Source of the DNA: Flavobacterium psychrolimnae
GTDB lineage: Bacteria; Bacteroidota; Bacteroidia; Flavobacteriales; Flavobacteriaceae
Reading direction: 5' to 3'
Assembly (NCBI RefSeq): GCF_003312425.1
Contig: NZ_QNUX01000006.1
Coordinates: forward strand, 1-64,000
DNA: 64,000 bases
Below, piece by piece: positions 16,326-25,399 of this stretch (positions are counted from its first letter, which is position 1; each line of letters begins with the position of its first letter). The position numbers were made by a program, and so were the translations under genes. Below the pieces are notes generated by a model. It had not been told where the DNA came from, did not search any database, and saw only the letters and a list, made by a program, of their open reading frames with translations.

Positions 16326-18488
16326 TTATTTTTTCTTTTTCAGCGGTTTACTTTTCTTTGGATGCACTAGTTTTAATTCACTGATTAAGTTTTTTGCACC
16401 TGCATATTTATCCATAATGAACAATACGTAGCGGATATCTACCATGATATTTCTGCAAATACTTGGATCGTAATAAATATCACTCATAGTTCCTTCCCAA
16501 ACTCTGTCAAAATTCAGTCCTATTAAGTTCCCGTTAGCGTCAATTGCCGGACTTCCTGAATTACCTCCTGTAGTGTGATTTGTACCAATAAAACATACGG
16601 GCATTTTTCCATTTTCGCCGTAAGGACCGTAATCCTTTGTTTTGTATAAATCGATCAATTTAGCAGGAACATCAAATTCATAGTCTCCCGGAATGTATTT
16701 TTCCATCACACCGTCTAAATACGTCACTGGTGAGTACACAGTAGCATCTTTAGGCTCATATCCTTTTACTTTTCCGTATGTTACACGTAAAGTGCTGTTA
16801 GCATCTGGAAAAATGCGGCTTTCCGTATTTAATTCTAATTGCGCTTTCATGTACGTGCGTTGCAACGCAGTAATCGTTAAGTTCAGTTCGTCGTATTTTG
16901 GTGCAACTTCTTTAGAATATTTGTCGGCTAATTCTTTTACAAGTAAGAAGCCGGGATCATTATTTAAATTTGCCAAAACAGTACGGGCATCACCGGATAA
17001 TAATTGTTTCAAACCGGCGTAATTTTTCAGTTGAGATTTAGTATAAACTTCCGAAGCCAGATTTTTAGCATTCACATTCACCAAGCCTTTTGGTAAAAAT
17101 TGTTTTGGAGATTTCGTCGCGTATAATTCAATTAACTGCTCAAAAACTTTTTCGTCAACAGTTGCATTGAAATTCTTGTAAAAATCAGCCAGTCCTGCTA
17201 TTAAATTATTTTTTCGATCATTGAAAGACTGTTCTCCTTTACTTTTGTAAACTTCTTCCAATTGGTATAATTTATAACCCGTACTTAGTAATTCAGTATT
17301 ACGCAGAACAATTTCCGTAAAATAATCTCTTGCTACAGCGTAAGGTGCAATTTCCGTGTAGTTTTTGTCAAAGTCAGCCAAGAGTGTTCCGTATTCTTTT
17401 TCTTTGCCTGCTTTTACAATTTTTTGCTGGAACTCTTTTTCAGATTCTTTTTTTACGGCAACCGCATTTGATTTTTTTAATCCTTGCGTTTCTCCAATCC
17501 ATTTTTTCCAATAATTGGCAATACTTGCATATTTTGAAGCGTACTGAATTTTGATGGCGTTGTCTTTTCGCATAAAACCATCGGCAACTTTCAAAGCTTT
17601 GTCTCTGATTTCGATTTTTGCAGGATTCAGTTCGTTTACAATTTGCTCAATCGCAACAGAAGGTAAATATTCGTTTGTTTTTCCTGGGTAACCAAAAACC
17701 AATGTGAAGTCATCTTCGGCTACGCCATCCAATGAAATAGGCAAGAAATGTTTAGGTGTATAAGGCACGTTGTCTTTTGAATAGGCAGCCGGGCGATTAT
17801 TTTTGTCAGCATAGATTCTGAACAATGAAAAATCTCCAGTATGACGTGGCCAAACCCAGTTGTCAGTATCAGAACCAAATTTCCCGATTGAGGAAGGCGG
17901 AGCTCCAACTAAACGAACATCTGTAAAGGTTTCCGTTACAAAAAGGATGTATTGATTGCCTTCGAAAAAAGTACGGATTTTATTTTCCTGCCAATTTTCC
18001 TTTGGCAACGATTTAGACAATGCCGTAATGTTCTCTTGAATTTTCTTTTGTTTTGCGGCTTCGCTGGTAAGAGTTGCAGTACCTTCCAGAACAGCTGTTG
18101 TTACATCTTCAATTTTTACCATAAAAGTAACTGTCAAACCTTCGTTTGGTAATTCATCTTCCATTTTGTAGGCCCAAAAACCATCCGTCAGGTAATCATG
18201 ATCAACTGTTGAATGCGATTGAATTTGTGAAAATCCACAATGATGATTGGTCAGGATCAGTCCCTTTGGAGAAATAACTTCTGAGGTACAACCTCCGTTA
18301 AAATGTGGAACCGCATCTTTCATGCTCGACTGATTCACGTCATAAATGTCTTGTACGGACATTTTCATGCCAAGGTTTTTCATTTCGGTTTCATTCATTC
18401 CTTTCAGCAGCGAAGGAATCCACATGCCGCCTTGCTGAGCTTGCGTCTGAATGACAAATAATAATAAGAATAATTTTAAAAATTTCAT
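16326..18488 (-). CDS. S46 dipeptidyl-peptidase, DPP11-like (Asp/Glu-specific)
   Basis: The 720-residue protein has a signal peptide (about 1-18) and the chymotrypsin-like S46 triad: TNHHCGF at 80-86 (His), DNWVWPRHTGDFSLFRIY (Asp) near residue 210-227 and GGNSGSP at 641-647 (Ser644). The family removes dipeptides from peptide N-termini in the periplasm, feeding cells that live on peptides. Arg662, in LIGLNFDR, lies 18 residues after the catalytic Ser. This spacing equals that of Ser655 and Arg673 in Porphyromonas DPP11, the residue that selects acidic P1 side chains; DPP7 has Gly there. The sequence ends in a basic KKSKPLKKKK tail and has no T9SS domain. Confidence 0.9.
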   Translation of the reverse strand: MKFLKLFLLLFVIQTQAQQGGMWIPSLLKGMNETEMKNLGMKMSVQDIYDVNQSSMKDAVPHFNGGCTSEVISPKGLILTNHHCGFSQIQSHSTVDHDYLTDGFWAYKMEDELPNEGLTVTFMVKIEDVTTAVLEGTATLTSEAAKQKKIQENITALSKSLPKENWQENKIRTFFEGNQYILFVTETFTDVRLVGAPPSSIGKFGSDTDNWVWPRHTGDFSLFRIYADKNNRPAAYSKDNVPYTPKHFLPISLDGVAEDDFTLVFGYPGKTNEYLPSVAIEQIVNELNPAKIEIRDKALKVADGFMRKDNAIKIQYASKYASIANYWKKWIGETQGLKKSNAVAVKKESEKEFQQKIVKAGKEKEYGTLLADFDKNYTEIAPYAVARDYFTEIVLRNTELLSTGYKLYQLEEVYKSKGEQSFNDRKNNLIAGLADFYKNFNATVDEKVFEQLIELYATKSPKQFLPKGLVNVNAKNLASEVYTKSQLKNYAGLKQLLSGDARTVLANLNNDPGFLLVKELADKYSKEVAPKYDELNLTITALQRTYMKAQLELNTESRIFPDANSTLRVTYGKVKGYEPKDATVYSPVTYLDGVMEKYIPGDYEFDVPAKLIDLYKTKDYGPYGENGKMPVCFIGTNHTTGGNSGSPAIDANGNLIGLNFDRVWEGTMSDIYYDPSICRNIMVDIRYVLFIMDKYAGAKNLISELKLVHPKKSKPLKKKK

Positions 18489-18511
18489 GGTATTAAATTT
18501 AGAGTGTAATT

Positions 18512-18958
18512 TTATTTGATTTTGTATTGCATCAATTGCCTTTTGTGCGATTCAAAACCGTTTGCAAGATACAATTTTTGTGCTTTTTTATTGTGCGGTT
18601 CTACTTCCAGATAAATCAGTTTTAAAGATAGCTTATGACTTTCGGTTTTAATAAATGTAATGGCTTCGTTGCCAATTCCTTTTCCACGAGCTTTTTCGGT
18701 TACGTACAATTCATCTAAAAAAGCAATTTTTCCCTGGTATTCAAAACTAAAAACGAATGTCAAAATAATATAGCCAACAATTTCATTATCAGAAAAAATG
18801 AGCCAAGCTTTTCCCAGATTTTCATTGGAAATAAATTCTTGAAACAAGGCTTTAGAAACATCAATTGAAATGGGATAATTATCGATGGCATAAAATTCCT
18901 CCATCATGGAGACGACGGTTTCTATATCGGAAAGTGTTAGGATTTTAAATTCAATCAT
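18512..18958 (-). CDS. GNAT-family N-acetyltransferase
   Basis: The 148-residue protein has the GNAT fold: an N-terminal strand-helix (MIEFKILTLSDIETVVSMMEEFY), FLDELYVTEKARGKGIGNEAI (about 82-102) with the acetyl-CoA loop R-G-K-G-I-G, and LYLEVEPHNKKAQKLYLANGFE near residue 125. It acetylates an unknown amine. Its start overlaps the kdtA end by eight bases, so the two are probably translated together, though no shared substrate is evident. Confidence 0.85.
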   Translation of the reverse strand: MIEFKILTLSDIETVVSMMEEFYAIDNYPISIDVSKALFQEFISNENLGKAWLIFSDNEIVGYIILTFVFSFEYQGKIAFLDELYVTEKARGKGIGNEAITFIKTESHKLSLKLIYLEVEPHNKKAQKLYLANGFESHKRQLMQYKIK

Positions 18959-20189
18959 TCAAAATATGTTTTAAAATGATGGCAGTGGCGCCTTTATTCA
19001 TTTGTACGAAAGTGCTGCACATGTGTCCTTTTTCATTTCGGATGTCGTCATTTTGTATTAGGTTTTCTAGAGCTTCGTTCAATTCTTTTTGATTGTTAAC
19101 TGAAACACAGGCTTCCATATTGACCAGCGCAATTGCTTCTGCAAAATGCGAATAGTTGGGTCCAATAAGGATTGGAACGCCAAAAGTTGCCGGTTCTAAT
19201 ACATTGTGAACTCCGGGATTCCCGAAACCGCCGCCCACATAAGCAATATCTGCATAACTATATATTTTTGTCAAAATTCCAATAGTGTCAATAATGAAAA
19301 CATTGAAATCAGCCAATTGCTTTCCTTCTTTTTGAGAGAATAAAATAGTTTTCTTGGTGATGCTGTTTTTTAATTGTTGAATTTGTTCGTCCTTAATATT
19401 ATGTGGCGCAATTATAAACTTGACATCAAAAGTATTCGAATTAATAAAATTCACTACTAAATCTTCATCTTTTGGCCATGAACTTCCCACGACAATAGTG
19501 AGTTTATTGTCTTTAAAATCAAAAATAAAATCCAGTGAATTGTCTTTTTCTAAAATTGTGGCCACTCGGTCAAAACGGGTGTCACCAGAAACGGCAACAT
19601 TAGTTTTCCCTAATTGCTGCAGTAGCTTTTTAGAAGTTTCATTTTGAACAAAAAAGTACGTGAACGCATCCAGCGCGTTTCTGTAAAAACCACCGTACCA
19701 TTTGAAAAACAGTTGATTTGGTCTAAGAATCCCAGAAATTAAATAGGTTTTGGTATTTGATTTTTTGAGCTCGGCTAAATAATTGGGCCAGTATTCGTAT
19801 TTAATAAAAAACACCAAATCCGGATGAACAAGTTGTAGAAATTGTTGTGCATTTTTCTTGGTATCCAAAGGTAAATAAACCGTAACATCAGCAACAGTAT
19901 TGTTTTTACGAACCTCATAACCCGAAGGAGAGAAAAAAGTAACCACGATTTTGTGCGAAGGAAATTTATCCTTTATCTTTTCAATCACCGGTAAACCTTG
20001 CTCGTATTCGCCCAAAGAAGCGGCATGAAACCAAATGGTTTTGTCAGTAGCTTTTATTTTTTGTTCCAAAACAGGAAAAACTACTTTCCTGCCATCCACA
20101 AAAAGTTTCATTTTTGGACTGAAAAGCGCCATGATTTTTAATAAAAAACCAGCAAAATGAACGATTAAGTTATATAATGAAAGCATCAT
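18951..20189 (-). CDS. waaA: 3-deoxy-D-manno-octulosonic acid (Kdo) transferase
   Basis: KdtA/WaaA adds Kdo from CMP-Kdo to the lipid A precursor at the inner membrane. The 412-residue length is usual. An N-terminal hydrophobic helix (about 3-22) anchors it; the catalytic Glu61 lies in WFHAASLGEYEQG. The C-terminal half has VVGSSWPKDED and the nucleotide block YVGGGFGNPGVHNVLEPATFGVPILIG, here given in part: GGGFGNPGVHNVLEPA. The organism thus makes lipid A. It forms a small operon with the downstream GNAT gene. A DegT aminotransferase gene diverges from it. Confidence 0.93.
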   Translation of the reverse strand: MMLSLYNLIVHFAGFLLKIMALFSPKMKLFVDGRKVVFPVLEQKIKATDKTIWFHAASLGEYEQGLPVIEKIKDKFPSHKIVVTFFSPSGYEVRKNNTVADVTVYLPLDTKKNAQQFLQLVHPDLVFFIKYEYWPNYLAELKKSNTKTYLISGILRPNQLFFKWYGGFYRNALDAFTYFFVQNETSKKLLQQLGKTNVAVSGDTRFDRVATILEKDNSLDFIFDFKDNKLTIVVGSSWPKDEDLVVNFINSNTFDVKFIIAPHNIKDEQIQQLKNSITKKTILFSQKEGKQLADFNVFIIDTIGILTKIYSYADIAYVGGGFGNPGVHNVLEPATFGVPILIGPNYSHFAEAIALVNMEACVSVNNQKELNEALENLIQNDDIRNEKGHMCSTFVQMNKGATAIILKHILND

Positions 20190-20313
20190 TTAAATTTTTG
20201 GGCTAAAATACGTTTTCTTTATTTTAATTTCTTCCACAGTAATATTTAAATTTTGGTTTGGGGATCTCTCTTTTTATTTCATTTTAATATTATCTTTTTT
20301 CCTCTTGGTTGCA

Positions 20314-20343
20314 TTGGTTTCAATTCATAAATAACTATTTTTG
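20314..20343 (+). promoter_or_regulatory. Promoter of the DegT aminotransferase gene
   Basis: TTG at 20314-20316 and TATTTTTG at 20336-20343 are 19 bases apart and fit the Bacteroidota promoter form. The start codon is 70 bases downstream, leaving a long leader. Confidence 0.6.
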
Positions 20344-20413
20344 TTCTTCGTTTTAAGAAAGTATTTACTGTATTAAAAAACGGTATTCTTTCGAACATTA
20401 AACAAAAATTGCA

Positions 20414-21544
20414 ATGAAAAAAATCCAAATGGTTGACTTAAAAAGTCAATATGAAAAAATAAAAGATACCGTTAATATTTCCATTCAGGAAGTTTTAGAC
20501 ACTAATACCTATATTAATGGACCTCAAGTTCATCAATTTCAAAAATCATTAGAAGAATATCTTGACGTAAAACACGTAATTCCTTGTGCAAATGGAACTG
20601 ATGCGTTGCAAATTGCGATGATGGGACTTGATTTAAAACCCGGCGATGAGGTAATCACTGCCGATTTTACTTTTGCTGCGACAGTGGAGGTGATTGCTTT
20701 ATTGCAACTGACACCCGTTTTAGTAGATGTGGATTTGTTCAACATGAATATTTCTATTGAAGGAATCAAAAAAGCGATTACGCCAAAAACAAAAGCAATT
20801 GTTCCTGTACATTTGTTTGGTCGTGCCGCTAATATGGAAGCAATTATGGCTATCGCCAAAGAATATAACTTATATGTAATTGAAGATAATGCGCAAGCGA
20901 TTGGTGCCAACTGTAAATTTTCGGATGGGACTAAAAAGAAAGCGGGAACGATTGGACATGTAGGAGCGACTTCGTTTTTTCCTTCTAAAAATCTTGGCTG
21001 TTATGGAGATGGAGGAGCAATTTTTACGAATGATGATGCATTGGCGCACAAACTTCGCGGAATTGTAAATCACGGGATGTACGAGCGATACCACCATGAT
21101 GTTGTAGGTGTAAATTCCCGATTAGACAGTATTCAAGCAGCGGTTTTGAACGCTAAGTTACCTTTATTAGATGAATATGGAAGAGCCAGACAAGATGCAG
21201 CAAGAAAATATTCAGCAGCTTTTGAAGGGCATAAAAATATCGTTGCGCCAAGTATTTGTGATATTTGCGACTGTCACGTTTTTCATCAATATACGTTGCG
21301 AATCATTGATGCTGACAGGAACGGTTTGATGCAGCATTTATTAGACAAAGGAATTCCTTGTGCTATTTATTACCCAATTCCGTTGCATTCGCAAAAAGCA
21401 TACGCTGATTCTCGTTACAAAGAAGAAGATTTTCCAGTAACCAATCAGTTAGTGACGGAAGTACTTTCATTGCCAATGCACACCGAATTAGATGACGAGC
21501 AAATTAAGTTTATAACAGATTCTGTTTTAGAATATTTAGGATAA
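20414..21544 (+). CDS. DegT/DnrJ/EryC1/StrS-family sugar aminotransferase
   Basis: This PLP enzyme moves an amino group from glutamate to a nucleotide-linked ketosugar. The 376-residue protein shows the substrate loop PCANGTDALQIAM (57-69), ADFTFAATVEV, the PLP-stacking VIEDNAQAIGA (155-165) and the PLP lysine K192 in FFPSKNLGCYGDGGA. Near the C-terminus are YTLRIID and YYPIPLHSQ, typical of the family. The specific sugar is not determined. galE follows 82 bases later, so the two may serve surface polysaccharide synthesis together, although a hairpin lies between them. Confidence 0.9.
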   Translation: MKKIQMVDLKSQYEKIKDTVNISIQEVLDTNTYINGPQVHQFQKSLEEYLDVKHVIPCANGTDALQIAMMGLDLKPGDEVITADFTFAATVEVIALLQLTPVLVDVDLFNMNISIEGIKKAITPKTKAIVPVHLFGRAANMEAIMAIAKEYNLYVIEDNAQAIGANCKFSDGTKKKAGTIGHVGATSFFPSKNLGCYGDGGAIFTNDDALAHKLRGIVNHGMYERYHHDVVGVNSRLDSIQAAVLNAKLPLLDEYGRARQDAARKYSAAFEGHKNIVAPSICDICDCHVFHQYTLRIIDADRNGLMQHLLDKGIPCAIYYPIPLHSQKAYADSRYKEEDFPVTNQLVTEVLSLPMHTELDDEQIKFITDSVLEYLG

Positions 21545-21553
21545 TTTAAGTAG

Positions 21554-21579
21554 AGACGCGATGTATCGCGTCTTTTTTA
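21554..21579 (+). terminator. Terminator-like hairpin between DegT gene and galE
   Basis: AGACGCGAT pairs with ATCGCGTCT over two bases and runs into a T tract. The palindrome, with its leading TAGAG, belongs to a type of intergenic repeat also seen at 36187-36211. Confidence 0.65.
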
Positions 21580-21626
21580 TAAACGATAAGACGCAATAAG
21601 TCGCGTTTTTACACAAAAAAGAAATC

Positions 21627-22640
21627 ATGAAAATATTAGTCACAGGAGGTTTGGGTTTCATAGGATCTCATACCGTAGTAGAATTACAAAACGAAGGTTA
21701 TGAAGTTATCGTTGTAGATAATTTATCAAATACTTCCTTGAGTGTTTTGGACGGAATTCAGAATATTACGGGTAAAGTTCCAGCTTTTGAAAAATTAGAT
21801 TTGCGCGAAAAAGACAAAGTACAGGATTTTTTCAAAAGGCATCATGATATTTCAGGTGTTATTCATTTTGCTGCTTCGAAAGCAGTGGGCGAAAGTGTTG
21901 AAAATCCGTTGTTATATTATGAAAATAATATAAATGCCTTAGTTTATGTTTTGCAGGAATTACAGCAAAAACCTGAGGCTAACTTTATTTTTAGTTCTTC
22001 TTGTACGGTTTATGGTCAAGCCGAAACCATGCCGATAACTGAAAATGCTTCGATTAAAACTGCGATGTCTCCTTATGGAAACACAAAACAAATAGGAGAA
22101 GAAATCATCACTGATACTGCCAAAGTTACTAATATCAATTCTATTTTATTGCGTTATTTTAATCCAATTGGGGCGCATGCTTCCACTGAAATTGGAGAAT
22201 TACCTATTGGAGTTCCTCAGAATTTAGTGCCGTTTATTACACAAACTGGTTTTGGATTGCGTAAAGAACTTTCGGTTTATGGAGACGATTATCCAACTCC
22301 AGATGGAACGGCAGTTCGCGATTATATTCACGTAGTAGATTTGGCGAAAGCCCATGTAATTGCTTTGCAACGCTTATTGAACAAAAAAAATACGGAAAAA
22401 GTAGAAACCTTTAATTTGGGAACCGGAACCGGAAGTTCTGTTTTGGAAGTCATCCATACTTTCGAAAAAGTAAGTGGTAAAAAATTGCCTTATAAAATTG
22501 TAGGACGCAGAGAAGGCGATATAACTTCGGCTTACGCAAATACAGATAAAGCGAACGATGTTTTAGGATGGAAAGCGCAATCTACGCTCGAACAAGCCAT
22601 GGCAAGCGCTTGGAAATGGGAACAGAAAATCAGGAGTTAG
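21627..22640 (+). CDS. galE: UDP-glucose 4-epimerase
   Basis: GalE interconverts UDP-glucose and UDP-galactose. The 337-residue extended short-chain dehydrogenase has the NAD motif GGLGFIG at 7-13, FSSSCTVYG with the catalytic Ser (about 122-130), and YGNTK with Tyr150 and Lys154. RYFNPIGAH and the REGDI block near residue 292 fit GalE rather than other epimerases. It follows the DegT aminotransferase gene on the same strand, suggesting a sugar-nucleotide supply role for surface glycans. Confidence 0.94.
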   Translation: MKILVTGGLGFIGSHTVVELQNEGYEVIVVDNLSNTSLSVLDGIQNITGKVPAFEKLDLREKDKVQDFFKRHHDISGVIHFAASKAVGESVENPLLYYENNINALVYVLQELQQKPEANFIFSSSCTVYGQAETMPITENASIKTAMSPYGNTKQIGEEIITDTAKVTNINSILLRYFNPIGAHASTEIGELPIGVPQNLVPFITQTGFGLRKELSVYGDDYPTPDGTAVRDYIHVVDLAKAHVIALQRLLNKKNTEKVETFNLGTGTGSSVLEVIHTFEKVSGKKLPYKIVGRREGDITSAYANTDKANDVLGWKAQSTLEQAMASAWKWEQKIRS

Positions 22641-22670
22641 TAATTAGCTTTTAGTTCATTGTAAAAATAG

Positions 22671-22708
22671 AATTCCGAATTATCACAATGATAATTCGGG
22701 ATTTTTTC
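22671..22708 (+). terminator. Terminator of galE
   Basis: AATTCCGAATTATC pairs with GATAATTCGGGATT (one G-T pair) over an ACAAT loop, followed by a T run. Confidence 0.85.
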
Positions 22709-22752
22709 GTTTAAGTAATTAGTTGTAAATTCGTTAGATAAAGAAATGAATC

Positions 22753-22938
22753 ATGGATGCTGAAAAAAAGAAATCTGAAAATACTAAAGCCGAAGAGCCT
22801 TCGGTAGATTACGAAACTTCAAAAATTAATTTCAAAGGGATTGATAGAGCCACTTTTAATTTTGATGAAGAAGTAAAAAAAGGGTATACTCCGGAAGAAG
22901 CTAAAGCTGAATCTATTAGAAGGATTAGAGGATGGTGA
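22753..22938 (+). CDS. Probable antitoxin of a type II toxin-antitoxin pair
   Basis: The 61-residue, strongly charged protein has a disordered, Lys/Glu-rich N-terminus and a C-terminal helix (YTPEEAKAESIRRIRGW). I do not recognise its family. Its role is inferred from position: its last seven bases overlap the start of a RelE/ParE-like reading frame, the usual arrangement for type II antitoxins. It has no obvious DNA-binding domain. It is intact while its partner carries an in-frame stop. Confidence 0.5.
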   Translation: MDAEKKKSENTKAEEPSVDYETSKINFKGIDRATFNFDEEVKKGYTPEEAKAESIRRIRGW

Positions 22939-23258
22939 GGAAAATAAAAATTGTTTTCACGCCACACGTAATTGATTTTTTGGATGACTTAGTTCGTCTT
23001 TTGTACAAAAAAGAATATTTTAGTTACGAAGAAAATGCAAAACGTTATGTTGACAAAATTGTAGGTTTTATTATCTTGGAAATAAATAGTTTACCGCATA
23101 AACCAACTCTACAAAAGCTCCGCTATTTAGGTTAATATTACATTTTCTACAAAGCGAATAATCGAACTACTAGGTACATTTTTTTTGAAAGACAGGATTT
23201 CGTAATTATAGTAACCGGAATCATAAATAATCATTGTGAAGAGGCGATCGAACTATGA
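22932..23258 (+). pseudogene. RelE/ParE-like toxin gene with an in-frame stop
   Basis: The frame from ATG 22932 encodes 67 residues (KIKIVFTPHVIDFLDDLVRL and so on), ends at TAA 23133-23135 after KLRYLG, and then continues in the same frame without another stop for 40 codons to TGA 23256-23258. The continuation reads YYIFYKANNRTTRYIFFE and later VTGIINNHCEEA, the usual C-terminal half of RelE/ParE-type toxins (a strand, YxxxNN(R)T(T), FFE, and a final strand). A single base change, for example AAA to TAA, explains the break. The toxin would lose its active-site strand and so be inactive unless the stop is read through. It overlaps the antitoxin by seven bases. Confidence 0.72.
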
Positions 23259-23271
23259 TTTTTAAAGTAAA

Positions 23272-23301
23272 AATCCCCACAAACATAAGTTTATGAGGAT
23301 T
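23272..23301 (-). terminator. Terminator of fabD
   Basis: AATCCCCACAAAC pairs with GTTTATGAGGATT over ATAA (with G-T pairs), and the minus strand then has a T run. Confidence 0.7.
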
Positions 23302-23329
23302 CTATTTTAAAACTTTGACTAATTATTAA

Positions 23330-24205
23330 TTACGCATTTGCAGTCACCGCTTCTTTATCAATTTTTCCAATCAATCCGGCTAATACTTTTCCAGGACCTA
23401 CTTCAGTAAATAAAGTGGCTCCGTCTTTGATCATTTGTTGTACCGATTGTGTCCATTTTACCGGAGCAGTCAATTGAATGATTAAGTTTTTCTTGATTTC
23501 AGCTGGGTCAGAAACTGCACTAGCCGTTACATTTTGGTATACTGGACATATAGGAGTTGTGAACGTCGTTGCTTCAATAGCTGCAGCTAGTTCTTCACGT
23601 GCCGGCTCCATCATTGGAGAGTGAAAAGCACCACCAACAGGTAATAATAAAGCACGTTTTGCACCTGCAGCTTTCATTGCTTCACACGCTTTTTCTACTG
23701 CTGATGTTTCTCCAGAAATCACTAATTGTCCGGGGCAGTTGTAATTTGCAGCTACAACAATTCCGTCAATAGAAGCGCAAACTTCTTCAACAATGTTGTC
23801 AGCCAATCCTAAAACGGCTGCCATAGTCGATGGTTTTATTTCGCAGGCTTTTTGCATTGCCAAAGCTCTTTGTGAAACTAATTTTAATCCGTCTTCAAAG
23901 GATAAAGCTCCGTTCGCGACTAAAGATGAGAATTCACCTAATGAATGTCCTGCTACCATTTCTGGTTTGAAATCTTCACCTAATGTTTTTGCTAAAATCA
24001 CCGAATGCAAGAAAACGGCCGGTTGCGTTACTTTAGTTTCTTTCAATTCTTCGGCAGTTCCTTCAAACATGATGTCTGTGATGCGGAAACCTAAAATTTC
24101 ATTGGCTTTTTCGAATAATTCTTTTGCAAGAGCAGAATTTTCATATAAGTCTTTACCCATTCCTGTGAATTGTGCGCCTTGACCTGGAAATACGTATGCT
24201 TTCAT
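23330..24205 (-). CDS. fabD: Malonyl-CoA:ACP transacylase
   Basis: FabD loads malonate onto acyl carrier protein for fatty acid synthesis. The 291-residue protein has FPGQGAQFTGMG (6-17), the nucleophile Ser88 in GHSLGE, Arg113 in SQRA, and His195 in GGAFHSPMM; all catalytic residues are present. Length is slightly short of the usual 300-310. It is transcribed alone and followed by a terminator. Confidence 0.95.
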   Translation of the reverse strand: MKAYVFPGQGAQFTGMGKDLYENSALAKELFEKANEILGFRITDIMFEGTAEELKETKVTQPAVFLHSVILAKTLGEDFKPEMVAGHSLGEFSSLVANGALSFEDGLKLVSQRALAMQKACEIKPSTMAAVLGLADNIVEEVCASIDGIVVAANYNCPGQLVISGETSAVEKACEAMKAAGAKRALLLPVGGAFHSPMMEPAREELAAAIEATTFTTPICPVYQNVTASAVSDPAEIKKNLIIQLTAPVKWTQSVQQMIKDGATLFTEVGPGKVLAGLIGKIDKEAVTANA

Positions 24206-24364
24206 GTGTCTAATTTAAAGATTGAAAAAATGTATAGATTGAAAAATGAATTTCAATCGGGATGCAAAAATACTATTTTTTACGGTATTTGAAACTATCG
24301 CTTTAAGTCGTTTTGCTATCCAAAATGAACGTTCGGTTTTTAAACAAACATTTAATATAAAAAA

Positions 24365-24391
24365 AATCCACCCCAATTAATGGAGTGGATT
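24365..24391 (-). terminator. Terminator of the bestrophin operon
   Basis: AATCCACCCC pairs with GGAGTGGATT over AATTAAT, with a long T run on the minus strand, 19 bases past the bestrophin stop. Confidence 0.75.
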
Positions 24392-24409
24392 GGCACTGAA
24401 ATCAAAATA

Positions 24410-25360
24410 CTAAAGAACGAAATACGTGTTCTTTAACGGTTGAATCGGTTGATTTGCTGTTTGATATGAATAATATTCTTCTTCAAACTCATCTCTATAT
24501 TCGTTGACCATTTGCATAAGGTTTTTTTCAATTGTATTCGAAATAGCGCTTACAGGAGTGTCTGTAGGTCTGTTTTCAAACGGGTCCTGCAAATGAATAG
24601 CCATTTTTTCGATTAGGAAAAAAGCGGCAGCAATGGTTGTTACCAGTGGGATTTGAAGCCAGCCAATGTTATTTATCAAGCCAAAAGGCAGTAGAATTAT
24701 AAACAAACAAAGCGCAAACCTAATATACATGCTGTAAGTTGTTGGGAAAATGGTGTTTTTTATACGCTCACATTTACCCATAGCATCACACAATCGCGAT
24801 ATTGTATTGTCGATTTCTACCTGTTGGTAAACGTTAATTTTATTGGTATTAAGTGCTTTTTTTAAATCTTTGGCATGCAATAATAAAATGGCATTGGGAA
24901 CATGTTTGTGTTTTTTTACAAAACGCAATTCATCTTCATCCAGTAAACCTTTTATTGGTTTTAAAGGATCTTTTTCTCGGAGTGATTGTCCAAGACTGTA
25001 GCACCAAGCTGCTTGTCTTTTGGCAAATTTTTCTTTAAAATCGTTTGCCTGAACAGAAAAATCTGGATCATCATAAAAAATAATGATCTGGCGCAATAGC
25101 GTTCTGGAATCGTTGACAATAGAACCCCAAATTATTCTTGCTTCCCACCAGCGGTCATACGCTTGGTTCGATTTGAATGCCAGTAGTAGTGAAATAATGG
25201 TTCCAATAATAGTAGGAATCGCAATAGGAATATTGATTGCTATAGTCTCGAAGAAATAATGAAACATTTGAAAGGAAATACAAAACACAATGACTAATGT
25301 CAATTCGGTTTTTATTTTACCCAACACATATTTCATTGGAATTTTTTTATTTAATAACAT
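24410..25360 (-). CDS. Bestrophin-family ion channel
   Basis: Bacterial bestrophins are pentameric membrane channels, studied as sodium or anion channels. The 316-residue protein has membrane segments at about 18-36, 40-60, 210-230 and 232-250, and the conserved FKSNQAYDRWWEARIIWGSIVN, given here in part as NQAYDRWWEARIIWG (about 64-78), and IHLQDPFENRPTDTPV near residue 256-271. It is the last gene of a run with a universal-stress-like gene and a two-component system, which suggests that the channel or the stress gene is controlled with them. I kept the first ATG; a second Met at residue 9 is possible. Confidence 0.9.
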   Translation of the reverse strand: MLLNKKIPMKYVLGKIKTELTLVIVFCISFQMFHYFFETIAINIPIAIPTIIGTIISLLLAFKSNQAYDRWWEARIIWGSIVNDSRTLLRQIIIFYDDPDFSVQANDFKEKFAKRQAAWCYSLGQSLREKDPLKPIKGLLDEDELRFVKKHKHVPNAILLLHAKDLKKALNTNKINVYQQVEIDNTISRLCDAMGKCERIKNTIFPTTYSMYIRFALCLFIILLPFGLINNIGWLQIPLVTTIAAAFFLIEKMAIHLQDPFENRPTDTPVSAISNTIEKNLMQMVNEYRDEFEEEYYSYQTANQPIQPLKNTYFVL

Positions 25361-25399
25361 ATACTTTGGATTAAAATTTTAAACAATCATTTGATTTTC

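Noticed and set aside
22932..23135. 67-residue frame read as a complete small gene
   Set aside because: The same frame continues past the stop with clear toxin-family sequence, so it is treated as an interrupted gene.
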